Shown: positions 36,387-45,150 of the stretch, one piece after another | Layout: every line of letters begins with the position of its first letter | How positions within the stretch are numbered: the stretch's first letter is position 1 | Source of the DNA: Cyclobacterium sp. 1_MG-2023 | GTDB taxonomy: Bacteria > Bacteroidota > Bacteroidia > Cytophagales > Cyclobacteriaceae | Reading direction: 5' to 3' | Assembly: GCF_030546805.1 (NCBI RefSeq) | Contig: NZ_JAUOPC010000006.1 | Coordinates: forward strand, 186,001 to 250,000 | DNA length: 64,000 bases | Notes under the pieces: model-generated | Databases searched by the model: none | Told to the model about the DNA's origin: nothing | The model's input: only the letters and a program-made list of their open reading frames with translations | Made by a program: the position numbers and the translations under genes

Positions 36387-37520
36387 TTAATTGTTTCTTC
36401 CTTTCACAGGCATGTTTTTATTTTTCCTTCCCCACCAAATCAAGAAGCCGGTAATAGGTAATGAGGCAATAATTGCACTCAGGAAAAAGGCTAAAATTTT
36501 GCCGGGAAGGCCCGCAATAGCCCCTACATGAAGGTCGTAATTTATACGCATTACCTTATCCCCAATGGAAGCCTCATCAAATCGATTATAAATATGATTG
36601 ACCGGTAATTCTTCGAGGGTATTTTGGTCAAAATAACGGTAATCCATTTTCCAGTAAGTAGATGCATCCGGATTTGCATTGGCAGCTATGGCAGCGTGGT
36701 CAAACTCAGGAGGGTGAACTTCTATCCATTCAGCCTTGGGGTACATTTCTCGCATTTTCAGCCAGACCGCATCCAATGGCGGAACTGTTTCCCGATAAGT
36801 GGCTGTTGAATCTGAAAGTGGCGTATAGTATTCTACATAATCTTCCCCGCCAGAACTTACAAAAAACACTGCATCACGAAACCAAACAAAACCCCAGACC
36901 AACCCGGTAATCGCAAATATGGCAGCAAAAGCCATTACGTAAAATCCCAGTACTTGATGCAGATCATAGTTTTTCCTCCTCCATCTCGCCTTCCATTTTA
37001 CTTTCAGACTTTTGCTTAAATTTTTCTTTTTTCTTGGCCACCATAATATTAGGCCCGAAATAACCATAATAAGAAATACCAGGGTAAAGGAGGCTACTAG
37101 CGGTTGACCAATTTCAGGAGGCAGCCAGAGGTAAAAATGTCCGTCCAATACTATTCTGAAAAAATCAGCGTAAACATCTTTTATTTTCAATACTTCCCCG
37201 GAGTAGGGGTTAACATACACGAAATAATAATAGTTTTCTTCAAAACTATAGTAAATGGCCTGGGCTGCTCGGTCTGGGCTGGGGTATAGCACCGCATGTA
37301 GGTGTTTGTCAGGAAAGGCCTGGTCCGCTTTTTCCCAAATGGTGGTGGGGGGAAGGACAGGAGCATTTTCCGGCTCCACAAAGCGGTAGGGTTGGGTCAT
37401 GTCTTGAATTTCTTCCTGAAAAGCATAGATACAACCTGTAACAGCCACTATAAACACCACGAGCCCGGAACTAAGTCCGAGCCAGAGGTGTATTTTTCCT
37501 ACAATTTTTTTAAACTTCAT
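36387..37520 (-). CDS. PepSY-associated inner-membrane protein, shorter copy
   Basis: 377 residues of the PiuB/PepSY type: N-terminal helix (LSSGLVVFIVAVTGCIYAFQEE), PepSY region (about 40-130), paired helices (about 140-165, 190-225), a second PepSY region and a final helix (IIASLPITGFLIWWGRK). Conserved histidines near the helices (IHLW, DGHFYLWLPP, HQVLGFY, DLHVGAI) are typical of this family and suggest heme or iron chemistry. Its ATG overlaps the stop of the upstream TonB receptor by one base, so the two are translationally coupled. Confidence 0.88.
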   Translation of the reverse strand: MKFKKIVGKIHLWLGLSSGLVVFIVAVTGCIYAFQEEIQDMTQPYRFVEPENAPVLPPTTIWEKADQAFPDKHLHAVLYPSPDRAAQAIYYSFEENYYYFVYVNPYSGEVLKIKDVYADFFRIVLDGHFYLWLPPEIGQPLVASFTLVFLIMVISGLILWWPRKKKNLSKSLKVKWKARWRRKNYDLHQVLGFYVMAFAAIFAITGLVWGFVWFRDAVFFVSSGGEDYVEYYTPLSDSTATYRETVPPLDAVWLKMREMYPKAEWIEVHPPEFDHAAIAANANPDASTYWKMDYRYFDQNTLEELPVNHIYNRFDEASIGDKVMRINYDLHVGAIAGLPGKILAFFLSAIIASLPITGFLIWWGRKNKNMPVKGRNN

Positions 37521-39901
37521 TAAAACCTATAGTTTAAACTCAGAGAAACATTTCTTGGGTTTTGAGGGGTTACGGTAGACCAGCCTGTATAATATTTTTG
37601 ATCAGTAAGGTTATTGACTTTTAAGGCAACGAGATATTGGGAGCCGGTATAGTTTATTGCAGCATTGAAAACTTGATAAGCGGGCAAGGCAAAGGAACCA
37701 ATGTTTGCCCTGTTAATGGTCAAGTATTCACTGGCAGTGTTCCCACCAAAGCCAAGACCAAATCCTTTCAAATCACCGGACTGAAAAGAATAACTTGCCC
37801 AAAAATTGATAAGTTGATCAGGACCTGCTTCTTCAGGCCTTAGTCCCAAATAACCACTTTCCGCATAATCTTGGGTTACCTCTGCATCGTTTTTACTATA
37901 ACCTGCCACAAGATCAAGGCCTTCCACAGGACTCGCAATTACACTTAATTCAACGCCTTGACTCCTCACTTGACCACCCTGAATAGAGTTATTGACATTA
38001 TTAGGATCTGTCATTAATCGGTTTTTCACATCAATATGGTAATAACTGGCCCTTGCAGCCACCTTGTCTTTATAGAGCTTGGTTTTTACGCCAAATTCGA
38101 TCTGGTTGGCATTTTCCGGAGAAAAGGTTTGAAGCCTTTGATTGCTTCCGTCTGCATCCGCTACAGATCTGGGCGCCACATTCACAAAGCCATTCATATA
38201 GTTGGCAAAGACAGAAACTTTGTCTTGCAAGGGTTGGTATACGATACCAAACTTGGGTGAAAGGGCTGTTTGGGATTCGGCTCCTTCTGCTGACCAATTA
38301 CCTGTTTCACTTTTAAAGTTATCGACACGAATACTTGCCATTACAGATAAAGAGGGGTGCAGCTCAGCTACATCTGAAATATAAGCACTCATGATACGGG
38401 TGTTTCCGGTGCTGTTCCCTTCAAAGGAATTTTTTAGCAAGTCATCTACTCCTGCCTGGGTCAATACTCCTGTATCATTTCCATCTGAAAGCGTAACAAC
38501 ACCATTACCAACCCAACCGGTACTTCCATTGATCAATGAAGAATGATAATAATCCAATCCGATAACCAGGTTATTCTGAACTGATCCAATATCAAGATTA
38601 CCAATAAAGTTTTGCTGAATGTCCGTAGTCAAGGTTTGACCATTACGGTCTGAAATATATCTGGTAAAGCTGTCACCATCACTATTGTCAAACAAATAAT
38701 GATAATAACCATCCGTCTTTGTTGAACTTCGAGAAACGACAGTTTGGGAAGTCCAGTCATTGGTGATTTTATAAAGTGCTTGGGCCTGCAATCCATAGGA
38801 AGTATTGTTCATTCCTAATTCATTACCGGTAAAAGATCGATCATAGTTTTTTTCAAAAAGGTCTATCTCTGAAAAGGTAATGGGATTTGACCTGTTTAAA
38901 AACAACATAGGTGCGTTTACAGATTTGGTTTTTAAAAATTCTGTGTTGATCAAAAAGGAAAGCTTTTCAGAAGCTTTAAATTTAAAAGATGGCGCAATAA
39001 AAAAAGATTCTGCTCCACCGGCATCCTGAAAGGTGTTGCTATTTTGGTAAGCCATATTGACCCGAAAGGCAGACAGCTCATTAAGCGGAGTATTAATATC
39101 AGCCGTAAGCCTATTTAAACCATAACTTCCGGTAACCCAGCCTAATTCTCCTTTGAAACTATCCATGGGACGCTTGGTGGTAATATTAATTAGCCCACCA
39201 TAAGAGATTACCGAACTGCCAAATAAAGTACCTGAGGGCCCTTTAATTACATCTACTCGTTCTATATTTGCCGGATCAAGACCTCCATTATTGAGACTTG
39301 GCATGCCATTGACCATTGTAGGTTGCACAGAGAATCCACGCATGGAATAGTATTCAGCACCATCTCCCCCTCGCCCGGTTGATTGCCAAAGTCGTGACAC
39401 TCCGGTAGCATTTTTAAGGGCATCATTCATATTGGTAACAACTTGTTCCTTCAGCAGACGTGAAGAAATGGAATTGTAAACCTGCGGGTTTTGCAAGTCT
39501 GTTAAAGGCAATTTTGCAACGGTAAACACACTGTCGGCATACAAACGGTTGGTTCCGATATCCGTAACGATAACCTCTGCCAAATCAGATGCCGATTCTT
39601 GAAGGGAAAATTTCATGGCCAATCTTTCACCGGCAGCCAATTGGATGGTTTGTTCTTGTCTCTCTGCCCCTATAAAGGAGGCGAACACAGTGTATTCACC
39701 AGGGCTGATATTACCGATTTCAAAACCTCCGTTCCTTTCAGTGATGGTTCCCTTTGCCAGGCCTACAATTCCAACATTAACATATTCAAGAGCTTGTCCG
39801 TCTGAAGTAGTGACTACCCCATAAATACTCGCCTTTTGGCCGAAGGCTATATTGGACACAAATAATATTAATCCTATCGTTAGTAAAATGTTATGTTTCA
39901 T
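37520..39901 (-). CDS. TonB-dependent siderophore receptor coupled to PepSY
   Basis: 793 residues. Signal peptide about 1-21, carboxypeptidase-regulatory-like domain (about 24-105), plug (about 135-245; YYSMRGFSVQPTMVNGMPSLNNG and IERVDVIKGPSGTLFGSSV) and a barrel ending LSLNYRF. The plug sequence is of the ferrichrome/FhuA-FpvA siderophore-receptor type. Stop and next start overlap (TAATG). The gene is the first of the long minus-strand iron region and has its own promoter just upstream. Confidence 0.93.
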   Translation of the reverse strand: MKHNILLTIGLILFVSNIAFGQKASIYGVVTTSDGQALEYVNVGIVGLAKGTITERNGGFEIGNISPGEYTVFASFIGAERQEQTIQLAAGERLAMKFSLQESASDLAEVIVTDIGTNRLYADSVFTVAKLPLTDLQNPQVYNSISSRLLKEQVVTNMNDALKNATGVSRLWQSTGRGGDGAEYYSMRGFSVQPTMVNGMPSLNNGGLDPANIERVDVIKGPSGTLFGSSVISYGGLINITTKRPMDSFKGELGWVTGSYGLNRLTADINTPLNELSAFRVNMAYQNSNTFQDAGGAESFFIAPSFKFKASEKLSFLINTEFLKTKSVNAPMLFLNRSNPITFSEIDLFEKNYDRSFTGNELGMNNTSYGLQAQALYKITNDWTSQTVVSRSSTKTDGYYHYLFDNSDGDSFTRYISDRNGQTLTTDIQQNFIGNLDIGSVQNNLVIGLDYYHSSLINGSTGWVGNGVVTLSDGNDTGVLTQAGVDDLLKNSFEGNSTGNTRIMSAYISDVAELHPSLSVMASIRVDNFKSETGNWSAEGAESQTALSPKFGIVYQPLQDKVSVFANYMNGFVNVAPRSVADADGSNQRLQTFSPENANQIEFGVKTKLYKDKVAARASYYHIDVKNRLMTDPNNVNNSIQGGQVRSQGVELSVIASPVEGLDLVAGYSKNDAEVTQDYAESGYLGLRPEEAGPDQLINFWASYSFQSGDLKGFGLGFGGNTASEYLTINRANIGSFALPAYQVFNAAINYTGSQYLVALKVNNLTDQKYYTGWSTVTPQNPRNVSLSLNYRF

Positions 39902-40440
39902 GAGTTAAATATTTTCACAAACGTACTAACTGTAATGATTCTAAACAAGACTATATGGAATTAATCTAAATAAAAGAGTTTAGTCCATTTTGTAAGGAAA
40001 AAGGGAAATCAAGCTTAACTGTTCACTTATTTCTAGCGTCAATCCTATGTTTGTATCTCAAGAGCATAATTAAATTTAAACAGCTAGGTAACAATAAGTT
40101 TTAAGTGAAAAACCAACTAAATTAAGATCGGCTACTTTCAAATAACCATCAAACAAAATTCTGCGACACAAACAGGGCAAAGCCATTTAAATCAAGGTTT
40201 TATGTGATATTCAGCCAAAAAACCTACCCTTTTGTGTTTTCAAATACATTTTTCAAGAACCTAAAAACATTTAACAAGCAATAACTTCAGTTATATAGTA
40301 TTTTTTGCTTTTCAAAACTAAATATATGCTTTGTTAATTATAATAGTCAAAAAGTTGGTTTTTTATTAGTAATTAAAATTTTACAGAAGTACATTTCGAA
40401 AACAAAGTAATAAAGTATACGATTTAGTATCCATTTTGTC
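39902..40440. other. Divergent intergenic region
   Basis: Between the siderophore receptor (minus) and a lipoprotein gene (plus). Besides the receptor promoter it is AT-rich with no recognisable gene, repeat or hairpin; the lipoprotein promoter could not be identified. Confidence 0.5.
39918..39949 (-). promoter_or_regulatory. Bacteroidota promoter of the siderophore receptor gene
   Basis: On the minus strand TTG (39946-39948) and TACGTTTG (39918-39925) with about 20 bases between. Predicted leader only about 10 bases. No Fur box could be recognised. Confidence 0.55.
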
Positions 40441-41241
40441 ATGAATAATCCGAAAAAATATTTGATCAACACCTTCGCAATTGCCATGCTTATTTCGGCT
40501 GTCTCTTGCGTAACGTCTGATCTGGAGGAGGACATGACAGCAGTTAACAAAGGGATCTCTTCAGATGAAATTTCTGAAATGATGGGTTTAATGGAAGAAG
40601 TGGACTTGATGATTATGTCCACCTTACAACAAGACTTAAGTCAGCAACGACTCTTGCCGTTGCTAGATGAGATGACTTGTCCTGGAACAGTGATTACCAG
40701 AGACGATAAAAATGGTCAAATCAGTGTAGATTTTGGTTCCGGTTGCTTAAGTGCAGGAGGTTTAGAGAAAAAAGGAGCATTGACGGTCAGATACACCGAT
40801 AACTTTTTAAGCAAAGGTAGTCTACTTACAGTTAGTTTTGAAGACTTTTCAGTAGACGGAAGGAAATTGCAAGGCGAAAAGACCTTAGAAAACTTAGGCT
40901 ATGATGCGACGGAGAGGAAATTAAAATTCTCTTCATCGATGAAAGATTTTAAAATAGTAAATACAGATGCACAGACTTTTACTGTGAATCAAAACTATTT
41001 CAGGGAACTGGAGTTGTCAAATGAAACAGAAGGTTTCAGAATTTATTTAAAAGGCAGTGGCTCACTAGCTGCTGAAAATTACAGCACAACCACCTTTGAA
41101 ATAGTTCAGCCTTTAAAATATATGCAAGAATGCATAGCGTTGGGATCATTTAATCCGATAGAAGGAAGTTTACAAATCAGCAGTAAGGCTGATAAAAGCA
41201 CAATAAAGAGCTTTGAATCCAGTGGATGTAGCTCATTATAG
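40441..41241 (+). CDS. Lipoprotein of unknown function with paired-Cys beta domain
   Basis: 266 residues. Signal with a lipobox-like LISAVSC (Cys23). The mature protein carries a conserved-looking block MTCPGTVITRDDKNGQIS followed by DFGSGCLSAGGLEKKGAL, seen in a group of Cyclobacteriaceae surface lipoproteins; the two Cys probably form a disulfide. The rest is predicted all-beta (GSLLTVSFEDFSVDGRKLQGEKTLEN). No enzyme motif. Stands alone, with its own terminator. Confidence 0.72.
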   Translation: MNNPKKYLINTFAIAMLISAVSCVTSDLEEDMTAVNKGISSDEISEMMGLMEEVDLMIMSTLQQDLSQQRLLPLLDEMTCPGTVITRDDKNGQISVDFGSGCLSAGGLEKKGALTVRYTDNFLSKGSLLTVSFEDFSVDGRKLQGEKTLENLGYDATERKLKFSSSMKDFKIVNTDAQTFTVNQNYFRELELSNETEGFRIYLKGSGSLAAENYSTTTFEIVQPLKYMQECIALGSFNPIEGSLQISSKADKSTIKSFESSGCSSL

Positions 41242-41324
41242 GCCTTTTCTTACTTTTAGTATTTTATTTTGTTGTGAGGAAGATTGATTGTAGATAGTTG
41301 GTTATTTTTTAATGTAGGGTTTGC

Positions 41325-41370
41325 CCGGAGTCTCAAAAACTTGGTAGTAACTGAGACTCCGGCATTTTTT
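41325..41370 (+). terminator. Rho-independent terminator of the lipoprotein gene
   Basis: An 11-bp perfect stem (CCGGAGTCTCA / TGAGACTCCGG), 16-base loop, then CA and a T run. Confidence 0.88.
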
Positions 41371-41372
41371 CC

Positions 41373-42236
41373 TTATTTTTTTTCTACATTTTTTAATTCA
41401 ATATTTCCTTCGGGAAAGAAATGATGCACATCTCGTTGAGGAAATGGTACCTCAATATTGTTCTCTTCTAAGGACTCTTTAATGTTTTCCATATTGTCCC
41501 AAAAGACCGGCCATAAGTCACCGGCATTTGACCAGCATCTCACGGATAAATCTAAAGAGTTGTCTCCAAAATTAGTAAAATACACCGCAGGCGCAGGATC
41601 TGCATGAATTCTCTCATCCTTCTTTAAGGTATCAAGGATTATTTTTCTAGTCAACCTTAAATCTGTCCCATAAGCTACTCCAACAGCCATCTCCACTCTT
41701 CGTGTAGGCTTTTCAGAGAAATTAGTTATGTTGTTGTTCGCTAAATTTCCATTTGGAACTGTAACTACCTTATTATCAAATTGCCTGATGGTGGTATAGA
41801 GAATATCAATTTTTTCCACTGAACCAAGTGTCCCTTGTGCCTCTACCGTATCACCTATTTTAAAGGGTTTGAATACTAAAATTAGAACTCCACCGGCAAA
41901 ATTAGCCAATGAACCTTGAAGTGCTAAACCAACAGCCAAACCTGCCGCACCAAGTATTGCAACAAATGCAGTGACCTCAACGCCCAAGGTGGCAAGCACC
42001 GCCAAAATCAGCAACACATAAAGCAAGCCCCTTACAAAGCTTTTCAAAAAACTGGTTAAGGATGCATCTAAATCCGATTTATTAAAAACTTTTGTCAATG
42101 CCTTCATCGCCAAACCGATTACCCATTTACCGACCAGGTAAACAATTAAAGCAATAAATATACTTTTTAAAGCCTCCAGAACGAGTGGTGTTGCACTTTG
42201 GATTATCCCTTCCAAAGAATTGGTATCAAATTCCAT
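41373..42236 (-). CDS. Small-conductance mechanosensitive channel (MscS)
   Basis: 287 residues, the size of E. coli MscS. Three N-terminal helices with pore helix LGAAGLAVGLALQGSLANFAGG, then the beta domain (VFKPFKIGDTVEAQGTLGSVEKI, VTVPNGNLANNNITNFS) and the alpha/beta C-terminal cage (ending PFPQRDVHHFF). An emergency valve against hypo-osmotic shock. The gene follows the methyltransferase by 48 bases on the same strand but is not expected to be functionally linked. Confidence 0.95.
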   Translation of the reverse strand: MEFDTNSLEGIIQSATPLVLEALKSIFIALIVYLVGKWVIGLAMKALTKVFNKSDLDASLTSFLKSFVRGLLYVLLILAVLATLGVEVTAFVAILGAAGLAVGLALQGSLANFAGGVLILVFKPFKIGDTVEAQGTLGSVEKIDILYTTIRQFDNKVVTVPNGNLANNNITNFSEKPTRRVEMAVGVAYGTDLRLTRKIILDTLKKDERIHADPAPAVYFTNFGDNSLDLSVRCWSNAGDLWPVFWDNMENIKESLEENNIEVPFPQRDVHHFFPEGNIELKNVEKK

Positions 42237-42284
42237 AATTTAAGTGATTTTTAAAGATTTTATTAAAATTTCAAAATAATAATC

Positions 42285-42992
42285 TCAAACCCAGCAAATA
42301 ACTTGCCATCTAAAGGCCCAATGCCATGAAATTTTATAATGATCTATCCCGGAGGCCTTTAAAATATCCTCCCAATCCTCTTTTGTAAATGACCTCAGTA
42401 CTGAAACAGGTGCATCGTTTTTTACCATCTTTGATTTTGAAAAAATTTTGGTAAGCCACTTAATTGAATAATAAGCCAAAAAATGTCGGTGTAAATCGTT
42501 GATTACAAACCCCAGCTTAGTTTGCCTTTTAAGGTTTTTAAGTATTACCACCAACTCTTCAGAAGTAAAATGATGGGTAAATAAAGTACAAGTTTGAATG
42601 TCTACAGGAACCTTTAAAAATACCGGATTAAATACGTTGGCTTCAACAAAATCTATGGCCAAGTTTTCCTTCTCCACCCGCTCTCTTGCAAAGGCTATAA
42701 TATTTGGATTGGCATCTACTCCAAGAATATTTAAACTTATTCTGTTTTTAATCGCCCATTTTTTAATGTGGATGGCCATGTCCCCACCACCACAACCCAA
42801 ATCGGCAAGGGTAAATGATTCATTTTCGGATGAATTCATTAAAAGTCTAAGCCCTGAAGTAGTTACCCTATTGCCTCCCAAAAGTTTATTGATTAACCTT
42901 AGTTCTTTCAGCGTTTGGGCTAGCACCCAACCACTACAGTCAAGGTCATCCATCAATTCTTTCTCTTCACTTCTTCGCAAGAATTTATTCAT
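42285..42992 (-). CDS. SAM-dependent methyltransferase of the type III PKS locus
   Basis: 235 residues, class I Rossmann methyltransferase: SAM motif LADLGCGGGDMAIHI, acidic residue of motif II in ILGVDANPNII. Its start overlaps the stop of the polyketide synthase gene by 4 bases (ATGA), so the two are coupled and the enzyme probably methylates the polyketide. The substrate position is unknown. Confidence 0.87.
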   Translation of the reverse strand: MNKFLRRSEEKELMDDLDCSGWVLAQTLKELRLINKLLGGNRVTTSGLRLLMNSSENESFTLADLGCGGGDMAIHIKKWAIKNRISLNILGVDANPNIIAFARERVEKENLAIDFVEANVFNPVFLKVPVDIQTCTLFTHHFTSEELVVILKNLKRQTKLGFVINDLHRHFLAYYSIKWLTKIFSKSKMVKNDAPVSVLRSFTKEDWEDILKASGIDHYKISWHWAFRWQVICWV

Positions 42993-44068
42993 GATTTACT
43001 TATTAATAAGCTTTCCAAGGTCAAGCCGGGTCCAAATCCCAGTGCCAATACCTTGCCATGAATAGTGGTATCCCTTAAAATCGCTTCCAAGACAAACAAT
43101 ATTGTTACAGAAGACATATTCCCAAAGTCCTTTAAAATTTGGTGGGAGTGTTTGTTTTGACGCTCTTCTATACCGAAAGCAGCCTCTACCTTATTCAATA
43201 TTTGCTTCCCTCCCGGATGGATGGCAAAATGTTTGATGCCTGACAAACCAAATTTTTTCTCCATACCTTCCGAAAACTGCTTGATCCCTTTCTCTAATAG
43301 TCCTGGAATGTATTTACTCAGCTTCATCTGAAATCCAAAGTTGCCGATGGCCCATGCCATATCGTCCGCACCATCAGGAATAATATTGGATCCATAATCT
43401 TCTATTTGTAAGCCTTGTTCACCTTGCTCTATTAATACAGCTGCTGCCCCATCTCCAAAAAGTGCATTGGCAAGAATATTGTCTTCATTGTATTCTTTCT
43501 GGAAATGGATGGTACACAATTCCACACTCAAGACCAAAACTTTGGCAGAAGGCTCACTTTTACAGATCCTATCTGCCATTTTTATCCCATTGAAAGCCGC
43601 ATAACAGCCCATAAAATGAATGGCATATCGTTCTACATTACTAGCAAAGCCCATGCTCTCAATTATATCCATTTCTACCCCTGGAGCATACATTCCGGTA
43701 CAGGAAATCAAGATTAAATGTGTGATTTGTTTTGGTTCAAGCTTGCTTTTTTTTAGGCATTTTTCAATGGCCTCGCTTGCCAATTGAGGGGCTACTCTTC
43801 TAAATACTTCCATCCGGCAATCCGTAGTGGGAAAAGGTTCCAAAAGTTTATTATTTGGAAAAAACCGAAAATCCTCGGCATTACTAAACCTAAAATCCTC
43901 TAAGGCACTGTATCGTTGAGCTATGCCTGATTTCCTATATACATAGGCCAATTTTCTGCTTTCTTGGGCGTCTAGGTCGTGTGCTTTTTGCATAAAACTA
44001 CAAATCAATTCTTGTTGGATGGGTTTGCCGGGACTCGAAAGCCCAATGCTCTTTATTTGGCTCTTCAT
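42989..44068 (-). CDS. Type III polyketide synthase (chalcone/stilbene synthase family)
   Basis: 359 residues. The catalytic triad is Cys123 (ILISCTGMYAPG), His284 (FAIHPGGKQI) and Asn317 (DFGNMSSVTI), so the enzyme should be active. It extends an acyl-CoA starter with malonyl-CoA to alkylpyrones, resorcinols or similar. The coupled methyltransferase and the divergent UbiA prenyltransferase 86 bases away suggest a methylated and perhaps prenylated product. Product and starter cannot be told from sequence. Confidence 0.93.
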   Translation of the reverse strand: MKSQIKSIGLSSPGKPIQQELICSFMQKAHDLDAQESRKLAYVYRKSGIAQRYSALEDFRFSNAEDFRFFPNNKLLEPFPTTDCRMEVFRRVAPQLASEAIEKCLKKSKLEPKQITHLILISCTGMYAPGVEMDIIESMGFASNVERYAIHFMGCYAAFNGIKMADRICKSEPSAKVLVLSVELCTIHFQKEYNEDNILANALFGDGAAAVLIEQGEQGLQIEDYGSNIIPDGADDMAWAIGNFGFQMKLSKYIPGLLEKGIKQFSEGMEKKFGLSGIKHFAIHPGGKQILNKVEAAFGIEERQNKHSHQILKDFGNMSSVTILFVLEAILRDTTIHGKVLALGFGPGLTLESLLISKS

Positions 44069-44154
44069 TGATTTTAGTTTAGCTTTAGTTTATTGTACAT
44101 TTCAAGTTAAGTAAAAACCAATGACAAAGCGAATTGTTACCGCGCAATACCATT

Positions 44155-45024
44155 ATGTTTAAAAAGTCCAGTTGGGAACACCTTCGAATTCCATTTTCTT
44201 ATTACCTCATGCCTGTTTTCTGGTTTGGACTTTCTTCTACAACGCAAGCATCAATTGACAATATCGTAACCGTAGGCATTATTCTGCATTTATTCCTTTA
44301 CCCCTCCAGCAATGGCTACAATAGTTATTATGACAAAGATGAAAAAAGTATCGGCGGGCTTAAAAATCCTAAAAAGGTAACCATTGGTCTTTATTACCTT
44401 TCCCTAACTTTCTTTGGGTTGTCCTTGATAGGCGCCCTATTTATCAATGTAGCCTTTTTCCTAATGGTGCTCCTTTATGGATTGGTTTCCATGGCCTACA
44501 GTCATCCATCTGTACGATTAAAAAAATATCCCTATTTAAGTTGGCTTACTGCCGGAGTATTTCAGGGGGCTTTTACTTTTCTAATGTGTCTGATTGGCTT
44601 TGAAGCTGGCGGACTAGATTTACTCCTACAAACGGATTTATTACTTCCTGCGCTATTTACTACTTTATTGTTATTGGGCTCCTATCCACTTACCCAAGTA
44701 TACCAACATGAAGAAGACCTCAAAAGAGGGGACATCACCTTAAGTTTAAAATTAGGGAAGATTGGAACGTTTTATTTTGCATCAATCTGGTTTCTAGTGG
44801 CAGGGATGGCCTTTCTTTGGTATTTTATCAGCATTGGTCAAAGCTGGGCAATCCCATGGTTTCTTGGCGCAACCATACCCTTGGTGGTGTATTTTATATA
44901 TTGGTTTAGTCTTGTATTAAAAGACCAGAACCAATATGCCAATCATACCATGGCAATGACCATGAACAAAGTCTCATCCACCTGCCTAAACTTTTTTTTT
45001 ATTTATTATTTTTTTGCCCAATAA
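44155..45024 (+). CDS. UbiA-family prenyltransferase
   Basis: 289 residues from the ATG at 44155 (a TTG at 44134 would add seven residues). About eight membrane helices. First Asp-rich motif NSYYDKDE (Asn56, Asp60, Asp62), a variant of NDxxDxxxD; second motif EEDLKRGDITL. The enzyme transfers a polyprenyl group to an aromatic or similar acceptor. It lies divergent from the type III PKS gene, so the polyketide is a plausible acceptor; quinone or carotenoid/heme-type prenylation cannot be excluded. Confidence 0.85.
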   Translation: MFKKSSWEHLRIPFSYYLMPVFWFGLSSTTQASIDNIVTVGIILHLFLYPSSNGYNSYYDKDEKSIGGLKNPKKVTIGLYYLSLTFFGLSLIGALFINVAFFLMVLLYGLVSMAYSHPSVRLKKYPYLSWLTAGVFQGAFTFLMCLIGFEAGGLDLLLQTDLLLPALFTTLLLLGSYPLTQVYQHEEDLKRGDITLSLKLGKIGTFYFASIWFLVAGMAFLWYFISIGQSWAIPWFLGATIPLVVYFIYWFSLVLKDQNQYANHTMAMTMNKVSSTCLNFFFIYYFFAQ

Positions 45025-45150
45025 GTGATTCAATTTGCACCTTAAAAGGATAAAAATTATTGTCTATAATACAATATGCTTTATTATTTCTCTTAATGGT
45101 CTAGTCAAAAAAAGATATTCATTATATTGCTGCAAAATAAAAATCAACCT

